NCBI RefSeq assembly: GCF_902859625.1
Contig: NZ_CADIJX010000014.1
Coordinates: 51,254-115,253 of the forward strand
Length of the DNA stretch: 64,000 nt
Direction of reading: 5' to 3'
Source of the DNA: Achromobacter pestifer
GTDB lineage: Bacteria; Pseudomonadota; Gammaproteobacteria; Burkholderiales; Burkholderiaceae_B
A program made the translations under genes and the position numbers. Below are positions 1 through 8,270 of this stretch, one piece after another (positions within the stretch are counted from its first letter, which is position 1; every line of letters starts with the position of its first letter). The notes below the pieces were generated by a model. The model was not told the DNA's origin and ran no database searches. It saw nothing but the letters and a program-made list of their open reading frames with translations.

Positions 1-1141
1 GTTCCGCCGTCTGGCGGGCAGGCACGGCCGGCGATTCCAACGCGGCCTGCGGGCCTGCGTCACCGTTCAGCGCCAACATGCGCAAGCAGGCCATGATGAA
101 GCCTGCGTACTCGTCGGGAGCCAACGTCAGTTCGCTGCGGCTATGCACCGCCACTGAATAGAACAGTTGCACGGCATCGGGGTGCAGGGCCAGCGCCAGG
201 CGCGCGATGTCGGCCGCCAAGGGGTCTTCGGCAGGCGTGACGCCGGTGACCCGCTGCTCGATCGCCACGCGCGACAACAGCACGGCCAGATCAGCCAGCG
301 CACCGGCATATGACAAGCCACGGGTCGCCAATTCATCGGCAACCGCCAACACGCCCTTGGCGTCGCCCGCGGACAAGGCGTCCAGCAAGCGCACCAGATG
401 GCGTTGGTCGATCGTGCCAAGCATGCCGCGCACGGCATCCTCGGTCATGTTGCCCGCGCTGTAGGCGATGGCCTGGTCGGTCAGGGACAGCGCGTCGCGC
501 ATGGAACCCTGGGCCGCCTGGCCGATCAGCCGCAAGGCAGGCACTTCAAAAGCGACTTCTTCCTGGCCCAGCACCGCCTGCAAATGCCCGACGATGGAGT
601 CGGCCGGCATCTGCTTCAAATTGAATTGCAGGCAGCGCGACAGCACCGTCACGGGGATCTTTTGGGGATCCGTCGTGGCCAGAATGAATTTGACGTGAGG
701 CGGCGGCTCTTCCAGCGTCTTCAACATGGCGTTGAAGGCGTGCCCGGTCAGCATGTGCACTTCGTCGATCATGTAGACCTTGAAGCGCCCCGCGCCAGGC
801 GCGTACACCGCCTGCTCAAGCAGCTGCGTCATTTCCTCGACGCCGCGGTTCGAGGCCGCGTCCAGTTCCAGGTAGTCGACGAAGCGTCCGGAATCGATCT
901 CCGTGCACGCGCGGCAGACGCCGCACGGCTTGGACGTGATGCCGGTTTCACAGTTGAGCGATTTGGCCAGGATCCGGGACAGGGTGGTCTTGCCCACGCC
1001 CCGGGTGCCGGTAAACAGCCAGGCATGGTGCAGGCGTTGGGTGTCGAGCGCATGAGTCAACGCGCGCACCACGTGATCCTGTCCCACGAGGGTATCGAAC
1101 GATCGCGGCCGCCACTTGCGGGCCAGTACCAGATAAGTCAT
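1..1141 (-). CDS. dnaX: DNA polymerase III subunit gamma/tau, 3' end beyond window
   Basis: Clamp-loader ATPase of the replicative polymerase, cut by the window edge: 380 residues from the start codon are present. The N-terminal MTYLVLARKWRP is typical of DnaX. Walker A GTRGVGKT spans residues 45-52. Zinc-binding cysteines are at 64, 73, 76 and 79. The Walker B region reads YMIDEVHML, followed by the TVLSRC sensor/arginine-finger motif. The C-terminal tau region is missing because the gene runs off the left edge. The 4.5S RNA gene lies just upstream on the same strand. Identity is firm; whether a gamma frameshift product is made cannot be judged from the part shown. Confidence 0.97.
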   Translation of the reverse strand, partial: MTYLVLARKWRPRSFDTLVGQDHVVRALTHALDTQRLHHAWLFTGTRGVGKTTLSRILAKSLNCETGITSKPCGVCRACTEIDSGRFVDYLELDAASNRGVEEMTQLLEQAVYAPGAGRFKVYMIDEVHMLTGHAFNAMLKTLEEPPPHVKFILATTDPQKIPVTVLSRCLQFNLKQMPADSIVGHLQAVLGQEEVAFEVPALRLIGQAAQGSMRDALSLTDQAIAYSAGNMTEDAVRGMLGTIDQRHLVRLLDALSAGDAKGVLAVADELATRGLSYAGALADLAVLLSRVAIEQRVTGVTPAEDPLAADIARLALALHPDAVQLFYSVAVHSRSELTLAPDEYAGFIMACLRMLALNGDAGPQAALESPAVPARQTAE

Positions 1142-1180
1142 GGCTGGATTGTAGAGCCTGTTTCGCGTGCTGGCTGAAAT

Positions 1181-1241
1181 GCAAAGGGGACGGGCTTATT
1201 CCCGTGGAACGAATCCCTGGAAAATAACCCCGTCCCCCTTG
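1181..1241. repeat. REP-like long palindrome between dnaX and 4.5S RNA gene
   Basis: Imperfect inverted repeat: AAGGGGACGGG (1184-1194) pairs with CCCGTCCCCCTT (about 1229-1240), and TTATT/AATAA flank the loop. The centre holds a CCCGTGGAAC segment. This layout is typical of REP elements mobilised by IS200-like RAYT transposases, but it could also be a hairpin in the dnaX leader. No transposase is in the window. Confidence 0.45.
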
Positions 1242-1295
1242 AAAGCAATCGCGTGGTGGGTTGAATCACTACCCGTTGCTTTGAAGAATCCGGTT

Positions 1296-1390
1296 GGCGA
1301 GCCTTACTCCGGCACTGACCCTAAACGACTATGGCTGCTTCGTTCCCGACCTGACCAGGTTCACCGTCGAACCATGCGGAGGGGCCCGCC
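1296..1390 (-). ncRNA. ffs: 4.5S RNA (small bacterial SRP RNA)
   Basis: The minus strand carries the conserved SRP RNA apical core GGTCAGGTCGGGAACGAAGC (about 1337-1356), the binding site for Ffh. The two ends pair over most of their length (GGCGGGCC.CTCCGCA with TGCCGGAGTAAGGCTCGCC), giving the single long hairpin of the roughly 100-nt gammaproteobacterial/betaproteobacterial type. Its position upstream of dnaX on the same strand is common in Burkholderiales. The exact ends are set by the pairing and may be a few bases off. Confidence 0.93.
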
Positions 1391-1420
1391 AGCCGGAATT
1401 CTAGCAGAGCTGCGCGTTGC

Positions 1421-1803
1421 TTGCTTGCTAGCCTTCCGGCAGGCGGGCCCCGAGGGGCTGTATGTGCGTCCCTCCCCCCGGTCCTCCCCCCGTGGGCAGG
1501 GGGTGATGGCTTTGCTTCGCTTGCCATGTTGGCTCGCTTCGCCTCGCCTTGCTTGCTAGCCTTCCGGCAGGCGCGCACCGAGGGGCAGTATGTGCGTCCC
1601 TCCCCGATCCTCCCCCCGAGGGCAGGGGGTGATGGCTTTGCTTCGCTTGCCATGTTGGCTCGCTTCGCTTTGCCTTGCTTGCTAGCCTTCCGGCAGGCGC
1701 GCACCGAGGGGCAGTATGTGCGTCCCTCCCCGGTCCTCCCCCCGAGGGGAGGGGGTGATGGCTTTGCTTCGCTTGCCATGTTGGCTCGCTTCGCGTTGCC
1801 TTA
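1421..1803. repeat. Three tandem copies of a ~126-bp unit
   Basis: Each unit starts near GCTTGCTAGCCTTCCGGCAG (at 1425, about 1553 and about 1679) and ends with TGTTGGCTCGCTTCG. The spacing is 128 then 126 bp and the copies are nearly identical. Each contains a GC-rich hairpin around CCTCCCC/GGGGAGG and an inverted GCTTCGCTTGCC segment. An open frame on the minus strand encodes repeated MASEAKPSPP blocks, but it follows from the repeat period (a multiple of 3) and has no protein-like features. The stretch 1391-1854 between the 4.5S RNA and the helicase gene holds nothing else I can recognise. Confidence 0.9.
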
Positions 1804-1854
1804 TTTGCTGCGCTGGTTCTGGGGGGGTTGCTTTGATCTGCTGGCCTTTCTTCT

Positions 1855-4800
1855 TTAACTGGTTAGGTCGATCCAGGCTTTGGCTCGGGGGAAGTAGAGG
1901 GCCGCTCTGGCTCGGCGGCCGTCCAGGGCGGTGACTTGGGCGCAGTAGCGCTGGAGTTGTTCGCCGTGGCGTTGACGCATGCGGGTGGCGAAGGCGGCGG
2001 GAGGTTCGCCGGGGTGGGGGCGGCCGGTTTTGTAGTCGACGATCAGCCAGCCGTCTTCCGTGCTGAGAGCAAGGTCGATGACTGAGACTTTGCCGGCGGC
2101 GTCGATCAGCGGCCATTCCCGGCGGGCGCCGGATTGGGATAGCAGCCACAGCCCCCGCTCGTCGGCCAGCGTGGCTTGCAAGGTATCAAGTACCGCTTCG
2201 GCGGCGTCATCGGCCTGGCTGGCCGGAATGCCGGCGCGGGTCAGTTGGCGGCGCATGGCGGCCAACCGTGCCGCCAGCGCATCGGCTGGCCAGGCATCCA
2301 CGCCGTCCTGCCCGATCCGCGCCAGCCAGGCGTGCGCCAGCGTGCCGATGGCGGCATCGTATCCGGCTTCCAATTGCCATGCGGGATGCTCGCTGCCATC
2401 GCCCCAGGCGCCTCGGGCCGTGGCGCCAAAGCCGGCGCTGACGGTGATGTCGGACAGCCGCGCCAATTGCGCCAGCCCTTCATTCCCGACCCGTCGCAGA
2501 GGTTCGCCCTGCCATTCCGGACCATCGGCGGTTTCGGGTTCGGCGTCGCCCTGGGCAGGCGGCGGTGTGGGAGTATCCAGACAAGGCCACAAGCGGCCCA
2601 GCAGGCTGGCCGAGGGCGGTGTCTTGACCTGGCCCGTGGCCTCGTCCACCGATACGTGCCCCACCAGATGCAGGCGCTTGCGCGCCCGGGTTGCCGCCAC
2701 GTACAGCAGCCGGTCGATTTCATAGGAAGCGCGACGCGCCTCGCGTGCGCCCAGGTAGCGCGACACCGGGTCGGCCTCGGTTTCCGCGCGTGGCTTGACG
2801 GGGCCGAACAACACGCGGCCACCGCTTTGTTCAAAACGCACCAGCGGCGCCTGATCGCCACGCGGCGCACGGTGCAGGCCATACAGGATGACCGTCTCAA
2901 ACTGAAGACCCTTGGACTTGTGCATGGTCATGATCTCGACCGCGCCCTCGTCCTCGTCCGCCGCATCCGGGGCGGCGAACAGGCGCGAAATGCCCGCGTC
3001 CAGCGCGGCCGGATCAATGCCCCCATGCGGCGCAAGGCGCTCGACCAGCTGGAACAGGCTTTCCGCATCGTTGGCCACGGACAGGCCGGCGTACAGCGCC
3101 GGGCCGCCCAGGCGGCGCCACAGCGATTCGACCCATGCCGCAAACGGCATCGCGCCGGAATCGTTGCGCTTGTCCAGCAGGATGGCGGCCACCTGGCGCA
3201 GCCGCGCGAATTCGTCGGCGCCAAGCAGGGATTGCGCCGATGGTGAATCGGGCACGGCCGGCACAGCGTCAAACAGCGACCCTTGCGGCGCAGTGTTGGC
3301 TGTCACGGGCAAGGTCGGCGGCACGATGCGCAGCGCGCGCTCCAGCAGCACGGGAACGGGGGTGATGTGGTCGTCGCCAAACAGGCGTTGCAAGGACGTC
3401 AGCGTCAGCCCGCAATACGGCGCGCGCAGCACCGACAACCAGGCAAGCCGATCCGCCGGATGCGACAACGCGCGAACCAGCTGCACCAGGTCCGCCACCA
3501 CCGGACGCAACGCCAATGGAACCAGATCCACGGCGCGACAGCGGATGCCTTCCTGCGCCAGCCGGCGCGTCAGGTTGCCCAGGTGGCTACGGGCGCGCAC
3601 CAGGACGGCGACCGGATGCTTGGCGCCCTGATGGTCGATCAGCGCCTGCTTCACCAGCCCCACCGCGATTTCTTCGGCCTGCTCTTCTGCTGGCGGTGCC
3701 TCCGCACGCGCCCAGGCGGGATGAAAGCGCACCGCCGGATCGGGCAGCGCTTCGTGGAAGGCGGTGGAGGGACTGTACGTGATGGCGCCCGCCGCCGCGT
3801 CACTGCGCTTGGGCAATAGATCCACGAACGACCGGTTCACCCATTCCACAATGCCCGCCTGCGAACGGAAATTGTCGGTCAGGTTCAGGAAGTCGGGCTG
3901 CAATTCGCCCACCCCGGTATCGGCCACTTCCAGGAACAATCCCACTTCGGCCTTGCGAAAACGATAAATGGACTGCATGGGGTCGCCCACCAGGAACAAG
4001 CTGCGGCCATCGCCTTCCTGCCAGCCCGAGGTCAGCGTGCGCAGCAGGTCCAGCTGCGTCTGGCTGGTGTCCTGGAATTCGTCGATCAGCAAGTGGCGGA
4101 TCGAAGCGTCCAGTTTCAGCAGCAATTCGCCCGGATCGTCCGCGCTGCCCAACGCCGAGGCCGCGCGTTGCGCGATCTCGATGAAATCAACCTCGCCCTG
4201 GTCAGCAAAACGCAGGCGCAACTGCGCCACGGCCAGCGCCAGGGTCATCAGTTGCGCGCCCAGAACTTCCCATTGCGCATCGGTGAAACGTGGTTCCGGA
4301 ATATCCCGCACCGCGTTCAGGCGGCGCACCCAGGCCGCTTGCCCGTCAGCGGATTCCAGCCACGCCACAAAGGGTTCCTTGTGCGCGCACTTGGCCGGAA
4401 AGCCCAGGTTCTTGTTGACCGTCTTGCGCAAACTGCCCGTGCCGGTCAGCAGCAAATGCGCCACGGCACGCCATTGATCCAGCACATCGGCATCGGGTGG
4501 AAGTTCCTCTGTCCAGTCCAGCAGTGCCAGCAGCTTGTTGTCTTCATCGCCGTCCTGCAATTGCGTGGCCGCCAGCCGGGCCGGCCCGCACAGCGCTTCA
4601 GCCCAGCCGTAAGGCATGGCCTCGCTGAGCGCGTCCAGGTCTTCACCGATGGCTTCGACCAGCATGGCCTCCATGCCCGCGCGGTCGGAACCGTGGCGCA
4701 GCAACGGCAGCCACTGGTCGCGCTGTCCGAGCATGTCGGCGATGGCGTCCTTGGCCGCCTGCACGTCCACGTCCAGATGCTGCAACAAGACGCGCACGGC

Positions 4801-5304
4801 GTCGTAATCGTCAGCCAGATCCAGCGTGGCGCGCGCCGCGGCTTCGTAATGCGCGCGGGCGTTATCCGTGATCTCGGGCATGCCGCCCAATTCCGACAGC
4901 CACGGCATGCTGCGCACCAGGCCCGCGCAGAACGAGTCGATGGTGCGGATGGCCAGGCGTGCCGGATGGTCCAGCAGATGCCAGCCCTGCTCGGCGTTGC
5001 GTGCCAGCGCGGCGCGGGCCAGCTCCCAGCTGCGACGTTCGTGCATGGCCTCAGGCGGCGCATCCAGCCCACGGCGCAGTTTGCTCAGCACGCGCGCATG
5101 CATCTCGGAGGCAGCCTTGCGTGTGAAGGTGATGGCAACGATTTCTTCGGGACGGTTCACCGTCGCCAGCAGCGCCAGGATGCGATCGGTCAGCAGCTCG
5201 GTCTTGCCCGACCCGGCGGGAGCCTGCACCAGAAACGAACGAGTGGGGTCCAGCGCGTCGGTGCGCGCGGCGTGATCCTGCGGCAAGCGCTCTTGTTCAG
5301 TCAT
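1855..5304 (-). CDS. UvrD/AddA-like helicase-nuclease (double-strand break repair)
   Basis: A 1149-residue SF1A helicase with a C-terminal RecB-type nuclease. Visible motifs in order: Walker A APAGSGKT (28-35), AITFTRKAASEM (Ia), LLIDEFQDTS (II), GDPMQSIYRFRKAEVGLF (III), IMTMHKSKGLQFE (V), LLYVAATRARKRLHL (VI). Near the C-terminus is a WLIVDYKTG nuclease motif preceded by a catalytic Asp (SVIDLAL). By family it would process broken DNA ends for RecA together with the protein encoded 3 bp upstream. This is the usual two-gene AddA/AddB-like layout of beta- and alphaproteobacteria. Family assignment is secure; use of the symbol addA would need a comparison. Confidence 0.9.
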   Translation of the reverse strand: MTEQERLPQDHAARTDALDPTRSFLVQAPAGSGKTELLTDRILALLATVNRPEEIVAITFTRKAASEMHARVLSKLRRGLDAPPEAMHERRSWELARAALARNAEQGWHLLDHPARLAIRTIDSFCAGLVRSMPWLSELGGMPEITDNARAHYEAAARATLDLADDYDAVRVLLQHLDVDVQAAKDAIADMLGQRDQWLPLLRHGSDRAGMEAMLVEAIGEDLDALSEAMPYGWAEALCGPARLAATQLQDGDEDNKLLALLDWTEELPPDADVLDQWRAVAHLLLTGTGSLRKTVNKNLGFPAKCAHKEPFVAWLESADGQAAWVRRLNAVRDIPEPRFTDAQWEVLGAQLMTLALAVAQLRLRFADQGEVDFIEIAQRAASALGSADDPGELLLKLDASIRHLLIDEFQDTSQTQLDLLRTLTSGWQEGDGRSLFLVGDPMQSIYRFRKAEVGLFLEVADTGVGELQPDFLNLTDNFRSQAGIVEWVNRSFVDLLPKRSDAAAGAITYSPSTAFHEALPDPAVRFHPAWARAEAPPAEEQAEEIAVGLVKQALIDHQGAKHPVAVLVRARSHLGNLTRRLAQEGIRCRAVDLVPLALRPVVADLVQLVRALSHPADRLAWLSVLRAPYCGLTLTSLQRLFGDDHITPVPVLLERALRIVPPTLPVTANTAPQGSLFDAVPAVPDSPSAQSLLGADEFARLRQVAAILLDKRNDSGAMPFAAWVESLWRRLGGPALYAGLSVANDAESLFQLVERLAPHGGIDPAALDAGISRLFAAPDAADEDEGAVEIMTMHKSKGLQFETVILYGLHRAPRGDQAPLVRFEQSGGRVLFGPVKPRAETEADPVSRYLGAREARRASYEIDRLLYVAATRARKRLHLVGHVSVDEATGQVKTPPSASLLGRLWPCLDTPTPPPAQGDAEPETADGPEWQGEPLRRVGNEGLAQLARLSDITVSAGFGATARGAWGDGSEHPAWQLEAGYDAAIGTLAHAWLARIGQDGVDAWPADALAARLAAMRRQLTRAGIPASQADDAAEAVLDTLQATLADERGLWLLSQSGARREWPLIDAAGKVSVIDLALSTEDGWLIVDYKTGRPHPGEPPAAFATRMRQRHGEQLQRYCAQVTALDGRRARAALYFPRAKAWIDLTS

Positions 5305-5307
5305 GGC

Positions 5308-7977
5308 TCATGCGTCCTCGTCGTCCAGATGCAAACGCAGGAACGGCAATGCATCGCAGTATTTCAGGTCATCCCGGCGGTAGGCCACGTTGGCCGCCAC
5401 TCCGGCGACATATTCGTCGGCCAGCGCTTCGATCGCCACGCGCCAGCGCTGCCGGATCTCGGGCCAGGACAGGCCGTCGAAGTATTTGCTGTCGCTGGCC
5501 AGCGTCACGCCCGGCACGCCCAGATCTTCGTCGGCCAGGCCTTGCGCGGCCACCTGCCGCGCGTGGATCTGCGCCAACACCAGGCCGGCCACCTCGCCGC
5601 CGGCGGCGTCCGCCAGCACCGACGCATAGAACGGCAATTGCACGTTCACCGGACGGCTGCGCGACCAGTCAGGTTCTGGCTTGGCGGCAGCCACGCCCGT
5701 CTTGTAGTCGACGATGACGTTGCGGCCATCGGCCAGGCTGTCGATACGGTCCAGCCGCAGCTTCAGCGTCAACGCGCCGCGCTGCCACTGGTGGTTCTTC
5801 TCAACCTGGGCCACGGCGAACGGCAGACGCTGCGCCTCCATGTCCAACCAGGATGACAACACTGCTCGGGCGCGTTGGCATTCCAATGCCTTCAGCGCCG
5901 GGGCGTAGTCCTTGAGTTCTTCCTCGGCGGCCTGCGCCACGGCCTGCTCCAGCAAGGCGGGCAGTCGGCCGGTGGCCATGACGTCGTGCAAGGTTTCCTG
6001 ATCCGGCATCATGCCCCACACCAGTTCCAGCGCCTTGTGCAGGAACTGGCCCCGCACGTTCACGGTGGCGGTATCCGCATAGGGCGCAAGCTCGCGTCCG
6101 CCCAAGCGATGGCGCACAAAGGCCCACAGCGGATTGCGCGCCTGCGTGTCCAGGACATCCAGGCCCCCGCCTCCGCGATTGCCGGGAGCCAATGGCGGCC
6201 CCTGGTTGTCATCCAGGGACTCTTGCGGCAACGCCGCCACAAGATCGGCCGCCGCCGGTGTCCAGTCCGTCAACGCAGTGGCGGCGATCAGCGGCGAAGG
6301 ACGCAATTCGCGTTCACCATCCATGTGGGCATGGCTGACGATGATGTCGGGCGCGCAGCGGCACAGCGCGGCGTACATGCCTTCAGCCCATTCGCGCTCA
6401 CGCTCGGGCGTGGCGCGCGGGGCCTTGGCCTGGCGCAACACGGCCAGCGGCAACAAGGGATTGGGCTTGGGCGACGCAGGCAACACGTCGTCGGTCAATC
6501 CCAGTATCCAAACGCCGTCCCAGTAGCCGCCCTCTGCTTCCAGCAGACCCAGCACGTCCAGGCGAGCCAAGGGATCGCGTTGCGGCTGGAACGAAGCCGA
6601 CCGCGCCACGCTTTGCAGCAGATTCACCGCAGCCACCCCGCCCAGCCGGCCTGCGGCCGGCGCCAGCGCCGAAAAACTGCCCAAGGCGTCACCCAGCGCG
6701 CCCATGACCTGGTAGCCCACGCTATCCAGCACGGCTTCGCCCGGAAAACCCAACGCGGTCAGCGCGGCCTTCATGCGCAGTATCCAGACGTCGCAGGTGG
6801 CTTGACGGCCCCCCTGGGTCCAGATCTCCATCGCCTGGTTCCAGGCTTGCGCCAAGGTGGGCGTATCGGCCAACAGCTTCTTCCAATCCTGCGGGCTGAC
6901 CCGCTGCACGGCCTGCCGGCGCCAACGCGCGTCGATCGCCGCCAGACGCGCGCGGTCACGCACATCGCTGGCGCAATATCCAGCCAGCAAGGCAGCGCCC
7001 AGCACGTCCACGCCGCACCCCTTGCCGGCGGCGCATTCAGCCAGCGCGCGCAGCCACGCCAGCGCCGCGCGTGCCATCGGCCATTCATTCAGGGAACGGC
7101 CCACCGCCACGTTGAACGCATAAGCCGGCGCACCATCGCGGCCGGCCAGCGCCTGGCTGAGCACACGCCGCGCAAAGGGGGATTCGGCTTCCAGCTGGGG
7201 CGACACAATGGCATAGCGTCCGTGCGGATGCGCCTTCAGCTGGCTAGCCGCCCATGCGGCGGCGGCACGCCATTCACCGCCTTGATCCGGTGCTTCAAAT
7301 CGCCGCGCCACGGTCTCCACCCGCTGTGCATCTCGCCACTGCGCGACCACGGTGCCTTGCGCCTCGAAGGCATGCAGCAGACGGCGAAAGCGCGGCGACA
7401 CATCGGTGAACCCCGCCAGCACCAGGTGATCGGGCGTGGCCAGCCGGCCCGCTTCCAGGGCGCGCAACACCCGCGCATACCCCTGGTTCGCGTCTTCGGC
7501 ATCGATGCCCGTCAACGTATCGCGGTAGCGCGCTCGCCATCGGGCAAAACCGCGGTATTCGTCCGTGTCCGCGCCTGACGGCACCTGCAAATCCCATTCG
7601 TCCATCAGCAGATCGGCATCCATGGACAGCCGCGCCGCTTGGCTCGCATCCAGCAGCACCCGTTCGGCCTCTTCCGCGCGGATGGCTTCCGTCCACACCA
7701 ATTGCGTGGCAAAACTGTCCAGCCGGTAGGCGGGCATGTCGCCATCCGCCTCGAAGGCCAGTTCGTTGGCGGATTCCGCCAGCCAGGCCGACAGCGGCAG
7801 AATGCGAGGCAGCTCGCTGACCTGACGCTCCTGGCGCAGCAGGCCGGCCAGCTCCAGCGTAAGCCGTCGCGACAGCCGGTTGTTCACCGTCAGCACCAGC
7901 GTGCCGGCAGCGGACATGACGCCGATGTCCGGCAGCGATAGATCGGGATAGGAAAGCGATGCGTCCTGCATGGGCAC
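5308..7977 (-). CDS. AddB-like DNA repair protein with PD-(D/E)XK nuclease domain
   Basis: 889 residues, first gene of a two-gene operon with the helicase. The middle is an inactivated-helicase-like region with few motifs. The C-terminal 250 residues carry the RecB-family nuclease signature RLDRIDSLADGRNVIVDYKTG. It fits the 'probable DNA repair protein' family that partners AddA-like helicases in Burkholderiales. The clustered cysteines that form the iron-sulfur staple in classical AddB are not seen: only one Cys lies near the C-terminus. The N-terminal region has no clear Walker A. An intrinsic terminator (8016-8043) separates it from the genes upstream. Confidence 0.82.
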   Translation of the reverse strand: MPMQDASLSYPDLSLPDIGVMSAAGTLVLTVNNRLSRRLTLELAGLLRQERQVSELPRILPLSAWLAESANELAFEADGDMPAYRLDSFATQLVWTEAIRAEEAERVLLDASQAARLSMDADLLMDEWDLQVPSGADTDEYRGFARWRARYRDTLTGIDAEDANQGYARVLRALEAGRLATPDHLVLAGFTDVSPRFRRLLHAFEAQGTVVAQWRDAQRVETVARRFEAPDQGGEWRAAAAWAASQLKAHPHGRYAIVSPQLEAESPFARRVLSQALAGRDGAPAYAFNVAVGRSLNEWPMARAALAWLRALAECAAGKGCGVDVLGAALLAGYCASDVRDRARLAAIDARWRRQAVQRVSPQDWKKLLADTPTLAQAWNQAMEIWTQGGRQATCDVWILRMKAALTALGFPGEAVLDSVGYQVMGALGDALGSFSALAPAAGRLGGVAAVNLLQSVARSASFQPQRDPLARLDVLGLLEAEGGYWDGVWILGLTDDVLPASPKPNPLLPLAVLRQAKAPRATPEREREWAEGMYAALCRCAPDIIVSHAHMDGERELRPSPLIAATALTDWTPAAADLVAALPQESLDDNQGPPLAPGNRGGGGLDVLDTQARNPLWAFVRHRLGGRELAPYADTATVNVRGQFLHKALELVWGMMPDQETLHDVMATGRLPALLEQAVAQAAEEELKDYAPALKALECQRARAVLSSWLDMEAQRLPFAVAQVEKNHQWQRGALTLKLRLDRIDSLADGRNVIVDYKTGVAAAKPEPDWSRSRPVNVQLPFYASVLADAAGGEVAGLVLAQIHARQVAAQGLADEDLGVPGVTLASDSKYFDGLSWPEIRQRWRVAIEALADEYVAGVAANVAYRRDDLKYCDALPFLRLHLDDEDA

Positions 7978-8015
7978 CTACAAGGCGCGTGTCGGAAGGA
8001 CAGGCGCGAGTGACG

Positions 8016-8043
8016 AAAAAAACGACGGAGGAAACTCCGTCGT
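8016..8043 (-). terminator. Intrinsic terminator after the MFS/small-protein unit
   Basis: Nine-base perfect stem ACGACGGAG/CTCCGTCGT (8022-8030 and 8035-8043) with a four-base loop. On the minus strand it is followed by a run of T. It lies just after the stop of the 52-residue ORF and before the AddB-like gene. Confidence 0.85.
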
Positions 8044-8074
8044 AGGATACCGCGAGCCAAGGGGGCAAAGGCGT

Positions 8075-8233
8075 CTAGAACCCGCAGAGGGCAGCCAGAT
8101 TTTCCCAGTGGACCTGCATTTCGGGCGTGGTGTAGCCCCAGAACGCCAAACCCAGCACGACTGCCAACGCCAGCATGCCCAGTGCGCGCCAACCCCGATG
8201 GCGGCGGACGACGGGGGCTTGGGCAGGCGTCAT
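8075..8233 (-). CDS. Small single-pass membrane protein, 52 residues
   Basis: An ATG at 8233 opens a 52-codon frame beginning MTPAQAPVVRRHRGWRALG and ending LAALCGF. Residues about 16-34 are a hydrophobic helix (ALGMLALAVVLGLAFWGY) after a basic N-terminus, so the N-terminus should face the cytoplasm. A purine-rich AGAGA sits about 7 bases before the start. The stop precedes a strong terminator by about 30 bp. The gene lies 37 bp behind the MFS transporter on the same strand, so the two are probably cotranscribed. I do not recognise a family. Function is unknown; an accessory subunit of the transporter is only a guess. Confidence 0.6.
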   Translation of the reverse strand: MTPAQAPVVRRHRGWRALGMLALAVVLGLAFWGYTTPEMQVHWENLAALCGF

Positions 8234-8270
8234 GGGCGGTTCTCTGGATGGCATGATTCGCTGATCGGCA

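Noticed and set aside
1321..1779. 152-codon frame on the minus strand with repeated MASEAKPSPP blocks
   Set aside because: It lies wholly in the tandem repeat and over the 4.5S RNA gene; its repetition follows from the DNA repeat and it has no plausible fold or start context.
4093..5856. 587-codon open frame opposite the AddA/AddB-like genes
   Set aside because: Antisense frame created by high GC third positions; composition rich in Arg, His and Gln, no motifs, and the opposite strand has clear conserved domains.
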